Assembly: GCA_964529975.1 (NCBI GenBank)
Contig: CAZGXW010000048.1
Span: forward strand, 1 to 22,650
DNA from: JADFMN01 sp964529975
GTDB taxonomy: Bacteria > Armatimonadota > Fimbriimonadia > Fimbriimonadales > Fimbriimonadaceae
DNA length: 22,650 nt
Direction: 5' to 3'
Below are positions 1 through 5,676 of the stretch, one piece after another. The notes under the pieces were generated by a model. It had not been told where the DNA came from. It did not search any database and saw only the letters and a list, made by a program, of their open reading frames with translations. Positions within the stretch are counted from its first letter, which is position 1; each line of letters begins with the position of its first letter. Position numbers and translations under genes: made by a program.

Positions 1-491
1 CGCTGGCCACGACCGATCGGGATCATCGCGTCGATGGCCTTGATGCCCGTCTGGAGCGGCTCGGTGACCGGCTGGCGGTCGACGACGCCCGGGGCCATGG
101 TCTCGAGGAGCCTGTATTCCTCGGCGTTGATCGGGCCCTCGCCGTCGAGCGGCTGGCCTAGCGTGTTGACGACACGGCCGAGCATGCCCTTGCCAGTCGG
201 AACCTGGATGATTCGTCCCGTTTCCTTGACCGGATCGCCTTCCTTGATGTGGTTGGACTCGCCGATGAGGACGGCGCCAATGCTGTCCTCTTCCAGGTTG
301 AGGGCGAGGCCGATGGTTCCGCCGGGGAACTCGAGCATTTCGCCGACCTGACAGTCGGGGAGGCCGTAGACGCGCGCGACGCCGTCACCGACCTGCAGGA
401 CGGTGCCGACGTGCTCGACGTCGATCTTCTTGTCAAACGCCCGGAGCTCCTGCTCCAGGATCGAGGTGATTTCTTCCGGTCTGATGGGCAT
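1..491 (-). CDS. atpA: ATP synthase F1 subunit alpha, N-terminal part (cut by window edge)
   Basis: This is the amino-terminal 163 residues of the alpha subunit of the F1 catalytic head, which carries the non-catalytic nucleotide sites. The ATG at 491 opens MPIRPEEITSILEQEL, the usual delta-binding helix. It is followed by the beta-barrel motif GTVLQVGDGVARVYGL and later GRVVNTLGQPLDGEGP, both diagnostic of AtpA. The visible part ends near IDAMIPIGRGQ, just before the expected Walker A loop, so the nucleotide-binding core lies outside the window. It starts 6 bases after the atpH stop and is the last visible gene of the atp operon. Beyond the edge one expects atpG, atpD and atpC, but this cannot be seen. 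Confidence 0.97.
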   Translation of the reverse strand, partial: MPIRPEEITSILEQELRAFDKKIDVEHVGTVLQVGDGVARVYGLPDCQVGEMLEFPGGTIGLALNLEEDSIGAVLIGESNHIKEGDPVKETGRIIQVPTGKGMLGRVVNTLGQPLDGEGPINAEEYRLLETMAPGVVDRQPVTEPLQTGIKAIDAMIPIGRGQ

Positions 492-497
492 GGTCGT

Positions 498-1052
498 TTA
501 GGCTTGTTTGAGAACGTCGTAGAGGATGCGGTCCTTCATCCTGTTGAGATATCCGAGGGCGGTGCCATCGAGCACGTAGTTGTCGTAAGTCAGTTTTGCG
601 CCACCGATGAGCTTGGGGTCGACTTGGTAGGTCGCTTCCACTCTTCGACCGGTGTAGGTCGCGATCTTGGCCGCGATCTTTTCGCGCTGGGGCTGATCGA
701 GTTCCTTGGCCGACTCGACGTGGACGAACACGACCTTGTCGTGTGTGCGACGGAGCTGGACGAACTCGATGCGCACAAGTTCGAGCATGATCTCTCGCCT
801 GCGCTTGAGGAGCAGGCGGATAGCGTGCATGGTGAGCGCGGTCACGCGGTCGGAGAACACGCGGTCGAGGAGCCTGAGCTTGTCCTCGCGCGTGGTGTTG
901 GGGCTGGACATGAACCTCTTCAGGTCCTTGCTGCCCGCGATGACGGCGCAGACGCCATTGAGGTCGTCCTCCACGCTCTGGAGGATGTCTTGCTGCAGGG
1001 CCGTGTTGAACAGGGCCTTGGCGTACCTCTTGGCGACGCGCGCGTCGGTCAC
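498..1052 (-). CDS. atpH: ATP synthase F1 subunit delta
   Basis: This encodes a 184-residue delta (OSCP-type) subunit that ties the F1 head to the peripheral stalk. The N-terminus MTDARVAKRYAKALF is the conserved first helix of the family. The C-terminal part with VDPKLIGGAKLTYDNYVLDGT matches the typical delta ending (I-G-G-x2-hydrophobic plus a final D-G-S/T loop). The start is GTG, sharing one base with the atpF stop (TAGTG), so translation is probably coupled to atpF. Length is normal for the family. The position between atpF and atpA is the standard bacterial order. Confidence 0.95.
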   Translation of the reverse strand: MTDARVAKRYAKALFNTALQQDILQSVEDDLNGVCAVIAGSKDLKRFMSSPNTTREDKLRLLDRVFSDRVTALTMHAIRLLLKRRREIMLELVRIEFVQLRRTHDKVVFVHVESAKELDQPQREKIAAKIATYTGRRVEATYQVDPKLIGGAKLTYDNYVLDGTALGYLNRMKDRILYDVLKQA

Positions 1053-1669
1053 TACTTCTTCACCTCGACCTTGTCGATGAACTCTTCGACGAGCCTGCGG
1101 TTGCGCTCGTTGTCCATGTTCTCGTTGAGGATGCGCTCAGTGGCGAGCAGCGAGAGGTTGGCGACGTGGACGCGGACGTCGTTCATGACGCGGTCGCGCT
1201 CGGCCTCGATCTCTTCCCGCGCCTTGCGGAGCATGTCCTCGGCCTTGGCGTTGGCCTCGGCCTGGATCTGGGTGCGGAGTTCTTGCGCCTTCTTGACCTC
1301 GTTTTGAATCTGCGTGCGCGCGTCCTCTTCGGTCTTGCGCAGCTTGGACTCGTAGTCGGTCTTCATGGACTCCATCTCGGAGCGGAGGCTCTCGGCCTGG
1401 GTGAAGGTCTCCTCCAGGGTCGAGGTTCGCTCGTTGATGGACTCTTTCAACGGCCTGAAGTAGAAGAAGTCCAGGACGGGGAAGAGGATGATGAAGACGC
1501 CGAGGACGGCGACCGTCTTGCCGAGGTCGAGCGGGAGCCCGAGGCTATCGAGCGCCGGGATGTGCGGCAGGTGGTTGAGTGAAAGCCACATGCCGCCGAC
1601 CATCAGCGCGGCGCCGACGATCAGTTTCGCCCAGTACGGCTTCAAGAACGATGGTTTTTGGTTGCTCAT
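1052..1669 (-). CDS. atpF: ATP synthase F0 subunit b, with an extra N-terminal hydrophobic segment
   Basis: This encodes a 205-residue b subunit, the peripheral stalk of ATP synthase. The conserved membrane-exit motif is FYFRPLKESINERTSTLEE at about residues 69-87. It is followed by a long charged coiled coil to the C-terminus (KTEEDARTQIQNEVKKA and similar). I chose the ATG at 1669 because the open frame continues upstream only through an Arg/Ser-rich stretch overlapping atpE that has no family likeness. No clear Shine-Dalgarno site precedes it. Unusually, residues 14-31 (KLIVGAALMVGGMWLSL) form a second hydrophobic stretch ahead of the normal anchor at 50-70. Ordinary b subunits have one anchor close to the N-terminus. 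The stop overlaps the atpH start by one base. Confidence 0.93.
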   Translation of the reverse strand: MSNQKPSFLKPYWAKLIVGAALMVGGMWLSLNHLPHIPALDSLGLPLDLGKTVAVLGVFIILFPVLDFFYFRPLKESINERTSTLEETFTQAESLRSEMESMKTDYESKLRKTEEDARTQIQNEVKKAQELRTQIQAEANAKAEDMLRKAREEIEAERDRVMNDVRVHVANLSLLATERILNENMDNERNRRLVEEFIDKVEVKK

Positions 1670-1689
1670 TGTTTCAAGAGGCGATCGGA

Positions 1690-1707
1690 GCCTGGCTTGC
1701 GCCAGGC
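1690..1707 (-). promoter_or_regulatory. Stem-loop in the atpE-atpF spacer
   Basis: GCCTGGC (1690-1696) pairs perfectly with GCCAGGC (1701-1707) around a 4-base loop, inside the 52-base gap between atpE and atpF. There is no following T-run on the minus strand, so it does not look like a full terminator. Hairpins here could help give more c subunit than b subunit by mRNA processing or partial attenuation. That role is inference. Confidence 0.4.
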
Positions 1708-1721
1708 CCGCGCCTGAGTCC

Positions 1722-1931
1722 TTACCTGAGCGCCGAGAGCGAACCCGGCAGCAAGAAGATGGTGAGAAGGCCGACAAGCTCGACGAAGGCGAGCGCGATC
1801 AGCATTTGCACCTGCAGTTTGCCGATGGCCTCGGGCTGGCGTGCCATGCCCTGCATGGCGGCGTTGCCGACGAGTCCGAGTCCGATGCCGACGCCGAGAA
1901 GGGCCAGGCCGATTCCTATTCCGTGATACAT
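1722..1931 (-). CDS. atpE: ATP synthase F0 subunit c (proteolipid)
   Basis: This 69-residue double-hairpin protein forms the rotating c-ring. Helix 1 carries the glycine-rich packing motif (GIGIGLALLGVGIGLGLVGNAAM). The cytoplasmic loop is RQPE (31-34). Helix 2 holds the ion-carrying carboxylate Glu51 in ALAFVELVGLLTIF. Glu51 is followed by Leu, not the Ser/Thr of sodium-binding rings, so proton coupling is likely by family knowledge. The ATG at 1931 is the only sensible start. The unusually strong site AGGAGG lies 14 bases upstream. Confidence 0.97.
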   Translation of the reverse strand: MYHGIGIGLALLGVGIGLGLVGNAAMQGMARQPEAIGKLQVQMLIALAFVELVGLLTIFLLPGSLSALR

Positions 1932-1945
1932 GTGTTGTTCAGATT

Positions 1946-1951
1946 CCTCCT
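1946..1951 (-). promoter_or_regulatory. Strong Shine-Dalgarno site of atpE
   Basis: The minus strand reads AGGAGG here, the clearest ribosome binding site in the window; most genes nearby have weak or no such site. It sits 14 bases before the atpE ATG, longer than the usual 5-9. No in-frame start codon lies closer to it. It fits the need to make many c subunits per complex. Confidence 0.6.
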
Positions 1952-1988
1952 GTGTTGACCAGTTCGTGCTTGTTGCTCTCCAAATCGA

Positions 1989-2759
1989 TTAGTGTGCGTG
2001 TGCGGGCTCCGCGTGCGCGTGTTCGTCGTGCTCGTCTCCGTGCCCGGTCACCAGGGAAAGGTAGACGCAGGTGAGAAGGCAGAAGATGAGCGCTTGGACG
2101 ACGACAGTGAGTGCCTTAATAGGCATCAAGAAGGAGCCAAGTGGAACGTAATAGCCCCATGCTCCAAAAAAGTTGCCGAGCACCGGGTTCATGGCCTCGG
2201 CAGCCTGGTGGCCTCCGTCGATGTTGCCGAACAACCTGAGGCTGAGCGACAGGTTCTTCATGAGTTCCGAGATGATCTCGATGGCGAAGATGAGCGGCGT
2301 AACGATAATCGCGATGACTCCGCCGAGCTTCGGTCCCGCGAAGTGCTTCATGTGCCCCCAGAAGCCGTGTGCTTTGATGCCCTCCCACTGCACGTAGCCG
2401 ATGGCGATCAGCGCCATGGCGAGGTTGAAACTGAGATCCGCCGTCGGCGAGGTCGGCATGAATAGAGCCAGCATGTTCCCGACGAAGATCATCAGCCAGA
2501 AGGTCATGATCATCGGGATGTACTTATGGCCGTGGGGGCCGATTGTGCCGACGCAGAGGTTCTCGACAAAAAGATAGACCTGCTCCACTGCTTGGGCAGG
2601 CCATTTCTTGAAGATCCGCTCGCCGAAACTCTTCTTGGCGGCGGCCAGAACCCCGACCACAATGGCCAGTGTCAGAGCGATGTAGATAAACGACCCTGCC
2701 AGGCTGATATTGCCGGCTGACGCGAGGAAGTTTTCTAGGTTCAAGGCGCTCGGGGCCAT
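1989..2759 (-). CDS. atpB: ATP synthase F0 subunit a
   Basis: This 256-residue membrane protein forms the ion half-channels against the c-ring. The hallmark helix LMKNLSLSLRLFGNIDGGH contains the essential arginine (Arg175). VVQALIFCLLTCVYLSL (about 220-236) is the conserved last transmembrane helix with its polar Gln222. IPMIMTFWLMIFVGNMLALF (81-100) is the conserved second helix. The ATG at 2759 starts 15 bases after the upstream gene's stop. The C-terminal 18 residues after the last helix form an unusual His/Asp/Glu-rich tail (HGDEHDEHAHAEPAHAH). Such tails can bind metals or protons, but no function can be assigned from sequence. Confidence 0.97.
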   Translation of the reverse strand: MAPSALNLENFLASAGNISLAGSFIYIALTLAIVVGVLAAAKKSFGERIFKKWPAQAVEQVYLFVENLCVGTIGPHGHKYIPMIMTFWLMIFVGNMLALFMPTSPTADLSFNLAMALIAIGYVQWEGIKAHGFWGHMKHFAGPKLGGVIAIIVTPLIFAIEIISELMKNLSLSLRLFGNIDGGHQAAEAMNPVLGNFFGAWGYYVPLGSFLMPIKALTVVVQALIFCLLTCVYLSLVTGHGDEHDEHAHAEPAHAH

Positions 2760-2774
2760 GGGTGCTTTAAGGGT

Positions 2775-3140
2775 CTAGCGGACGCTCAAAACCGCCCGCC
2801 AGACGGTGAGGCAGTATACCAATCCGAGTCCGAGCAGGAACCAGGTCGGGCCGAACGGCCCCAGGCCCTTTGCTGCGAGCCATCCGAGGTAGATCAGTGG
2901 GAGTTTTAGGACGAGCGCGGTGAAGGCGATCGTCGTCTGGAGGGGGCTCGGAGCCTTCTTGGAAACGGCCTGGCCCGCGAGTTTGACGACCAACCACGTG
3001 GCGTAGAGGTAGGCGGCTGTTCCGACCAGGCCGATGAGAGTGGCCAGGGCGGTCTTTTCTCCGTGGATCGCACCTGCCAGGGCGATCAAGGCGAGCGACG
3101 CGGCGGGAGCAGCGATGTGGAAAACGCGGAGAGCGGTCAC
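2775..3140 (-). CDS. AtpI-like small membrane protein of the ATP synthase operon
   Basis: This encodes a 121-residue, very hydrophobic protein with about four membrane helices (roughly 8-24, 32-56, 68-88 and 97-115). Its place between atpZ and atpB is where subunit I (AtpI/AtpR-type assembly factors) is normally found. I see no specific motif, so the assignment rests on size, topology and position. The start is GTG, overlapping the atpZ stop as GTGA, so the two are likely translationally coupled. Family precedent suggests a role in c-ring assembly or Mg2+ supply to F0; here that is inference. Confidence 0.65.
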   Translation of the reverse strand: MTALRVFHIAAPAASLALIALAGAIHGEKTALATLIGLVGTAAYLYATWLVVKLAGQAVSKKAPSPLQTTIAFTALVLKLPLIYLGWLAAKGLGPFGPTWFLLGLGLVYCLTVWRAVLSVR

Positions 3141-3478
3141 TTCTGCCTGCTTGCTAGGCGCATGGCATGGCCGACGCCAAGGATGCCACCGAGCAGGACA
3201 CCGATCAAGGCCGCGACGTTCTTGGTGCCCAACTGCTGGTCAAGGAAGTAGCCTCCGAGCGCTCCTGCGAGGGGTAGCCCGATGATGGCGTACGCGGCCG
3301 CGAGGCCGAGGCCCGTGCCACGAGAGGTCTCCGGGTCGAGATCCATGTTGCCTTTGGTCGGCGGTTTGGGCTTGTTTCGCGCCTGCTCGATGCGCCTCTT
3401 AGCGTCTTGGAGGCGGGCGTCGATGTCCTCGTGCGAGGGCGGTTCGGGAAGGTCGTCTCGCTCGTCGGCATCGGACAT
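3137..3478 (-). CDS. atpZ: AtpZ/AtpI-family protein, first gene of the ATP synthase operon
   Basis: This 113-residue protein has a charged, probably cytoplasmic N-terminus of about 55 residues, partly helical (IDARLQDAKRRIEQARNKPK). Two membrane helices follow (about 57-76 and 86-106). The motif GLPLAGALGGYFLDQQLGT followed by a Gly-rich second helix matches the AtpZ (F0F1-ATPase gene 1) family. That family precedes atpI/atpB in many operons and has been linked to F0 assembly. The ATG at 3478 is 23 bases from the divergent recG start, so the operon promoter must overlap recG coding sequence or this tiny gap. No convincing promoter boxes were found there. Confidence 0.8.
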   Translation of the reverse strand: MSDADERDDLPEPPSHEDIDARLQDAKRRIEQARNKPKPPTKGNMDLDPETSRGTGLGLAAAYAIIGLPLAGALGGYFLDQQLGTKNVAALIGVLLGGILGVGHAMRLASRQK

Positions 3479-3501
3479 ACTTTGATTTAAGCACCAGGGC
3501 G

Positions 3502-5676
3502 ATGGCAGACGAGCGCACGGCGACGAAGGGAAGGGGGTTGGACACCGACGTCCAGTTCCTTAAGGGGGTCGGACCAAAGCACGCGATGGGGCTGCACAAG
3601 CTGGGGATCAAGACGGTTCGAGACATGCTCTACACAGTGCCTCGGCGCTACGAGGACAGGCGGGAGATCCCGCCGATCTCCTTCCTTCGACCCGGCCAAT
3701 GGGCCAGCGTGCGCGGCCGGTTGGTGGACTTCAACACCAAGCCCTTGCGGGGCGGAAGGGTGCTGTTGCGGGCGTGGATCGAGGACGACACGGGTCGGAT
3801 CGCGCTCGTGTGGTTCAACCAGCCCTGGGTCGCGAAGCAGTTGCACAAGGTGAAGGGGGACGTCATCGCGTTTGGGTCGGTCAAGGAGGGCGACCGGGCG
3901 ATGGAACTGCACTCGCCTGAATGGGAAGCGATCGACGAGGACGAAGACAGCGACGACTTCGCGAGGATCGTGCCCGTATATGCGCTCAAAGAGGGCGTCC
4001 CCCAGTGGGTGGTTCGCAAGGCGGCGCGCTCGGCGGTCGAATACTTCGCAAAGGACGTCGTCGATCCGCTGCCGGAGCAAGTTCTGAAGGCGAACTCGCT
4101 ACCGAACCTCGGATGGTGCTTGACCCAGATCCATTCTCCAAAGGACACGGAGTCGCGCGACCGGGCAAGACAGCGCATGGTGTTCGAGGAGTTCCTGTAC
4201 CTGCAACTAATGCTCCAGATGCGAAAGCGCGACGTGCAGCAGGAGGTCGGCATCGCGTTCCCCGTTTCAAAAGTGGGCAAGGGCGGCGGCGTGGCCGGCA
4301 ACTCGATCTTTGCGGAGGGGCCGAACAAACCTTTGAGCGAAGAACTCAAGGAGATGTTCCCGTTCGAACTAACGGCCGCACAGAAGCGCGTAATCAAAGA
4401 AATCTATGCCGACATGGAACGGCCGTCGCCGATGAACCGGCTGTTGCAAGGCGACGTGGGCAGCGGAAAGACCGCGGTGGCAGCGGCTGCGATGCTTGCC
4501 TGCGTGAGGTGCGGGTACCAGGCCGCGCTGATGGCGCCGACCGAGATTCTTGCCGAACAGCATTACATCAACATTCATCGGATGTTCGACCCCTTGGGGA
4601 TCGACACGCGTTTGCTCGTCGGCAAGCAGACCGCCGCCCAGAAGAAGAAGGCAGTCGATGCAGCGCGGCACGGACAAGCGCAGATCTGCATCGGCACGCA
4701 CGCGCTAATCCAGGAGGGCGTGGACTTCGCGAAGTTGGGCCTTGCGATCATCGACGAGCAGCATAGGTTTGGTGTGATGCAGCGCGCCGCTCTCCGGGCC
4801 AAGGGCTACGGGCACCCGGACGTGCTCGTCATGACGGCGACGCCGATCCCTCGGACGCTCACGATGACGCTCTATGGCGATCTCGACCTGAGCGTGATCG
4901 ACGAGATGCCGCCAGGACGCAAGCCGATCAAGACGCACTGGAAGAGGCCGGACGAGCGCGACTCGACCTATCGCAACGTCCGCAAACTCATCGACGAGGG
5001 TCGCCAAGCGTACTTCGTGTGTCCCCTCATTTCTGAGAGCAGCAAGATGGAAGTCCAGGCCGCGGAGGACCTGTTCTTCCGCCTGACGAGCAAGGACAGC
5101 AAAGTGCCAGGCGTGTTCGCGGACAAGCGCGTCGGCCTCCTTCACGGCCAGTTGAAGTCCTCGGAAAAGGAAGAGACGATGGAGGCGTTCCGACGGGGAG
5201 ACCTCGATGTGCTCGTCGCGACGGTCGTGATCGAGGTCGGCGTCGACGTCCCCAACGCCAGCGTGATGGTGATCGAAGACGCCGACCGCTTTGGGCTGGC
5301 CCAGCTCCATCAGTTACGGGGTCGCGTGGGCCGAGGCGGGTGGCAGAGCTTCTGCATCCTCATTGCCAAGGCCACAAGTGCTGACACACGCAGAAGGATG
5401 GAGGTGCTGGTTGAAACGACCGACGGCTTCCGAATTGCAGAAGAGGACCTCGACATCCGGGGCGCAGGGAACCTGACTGGCACGGAGCAGCACGGCGACT
5501 CGATGGACTTCGTGTTCGCGAACCTCGTGAGCGACGGTGCGATGCTTGAGAAGGCGCGAGAGGCCGCGATCCGCATTCTGGAGAGCGACCCAGGGCTCAA
5601 GAAGCGCGAAAATGCAGTGATGCTGGACCGCGTGAAAGCGAAGCGGCCCGAGCACGCTCTCGTGTCCGTGTCTTAG
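3502..5676 (+). CDS. recG: ATP-dependent DNA helicase RecG
   Basis: This 724-residue superfamily 2 helicase remodels stalled replication forks and branched DNA. The N-terminal wedge region begins with a helix-hairpin-helix-like segment (LKGVGPKHAMGLHKLGI) and an OB-fold part (WASVRGRLVDF). Helicase motifs are in order: Walker A GDVGSGKT (317-324), DEQH box (418-421), TATPIPRT (445-452) and motif VI QLRGRVGRGG (604-613). The C-terminal part has RIAEEDLDIRGAGNLTGTEQHG, typical of RecG and Mfd. The ATG at 3502 has only a weak AGGG site, but its N-terminus aligns with known RecG starts. The stop overlaps by four bases the stop of the convergent molybdoenzyme gene. Confidence 0.97.
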   Translation: MADERTATKGRGLDTDVQFLKGVGPKHAMGLHKLGIKTVRDMLYTVPRRYEDRREIPPISFLRPGQWASVRGRLVDFNTKPLRGGRVLLRAWIEDDTGRIALVWFNQPWVAKQLHKVKGDVIAFGSVKEGDRAMELHSPEWEAIDEDEDSDDFARIVPVYALKEGVPQWVVRKAARSAVEYFAKDVVDPLPEQVLKANSLPNLGWCLTQIHSPKDTESRDRARQRMVFEEFLYLQLMLQMRKRDVQQEVGIAFPVSKVGKGGGVAGNSIFAEGPNKPLSEELKEMFPFELTAAQKRVIKEIYADMERPSPMNRLLQGDVGSGKTAVAAAAMLACVRCGYQAALMAPTEILAEQHYINIHRMFDPLGIDTRLLVGKQTAAQKKKAVDAARHGQAQICIGTHALIQEGVDFAKLGLAIIDEQHRFGVMQRAALRAKGYGHPDVLVMTATPIPRTLTMTLYGDLDLSVIDEMPPGRKPIKTHWKRPDERDSTYRNVRKLIDEGRQAYFVCPLISESSKMEVQAAEDLFFRLTSKDSKVPGVFADKRVGLLHGQLKSSEKEETMEAFRRGDLDVLVATVVIEVGVDVPNASVMVIEDADRFGLAQLHQLRGRVGRGGWQSFCILIAKATSADTRRRMEVLVETTDGFRIAEEDLDIRGAGNLTGTEQHGDSMDFVFANLVSDGAMLEKAREAAIRILESDPGLKKRENAVMLDRVKAKRPEHALVSVS

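Noticed and set aside
249..1307. Long plus-strand frame of 352 codons opposite atpA, atpH and atpF
   Set aside because: It runs antisense across three well-supported atp genes and has no recognisable domain; it is a high-GC shadow frame.
1670..1777. N-terminal extension of atpF by 36 residues
   Set aside because: It overlaps atpE, is Arg/Ser-rich and has no likeness to b subunits; the ATG at 1669 is better.
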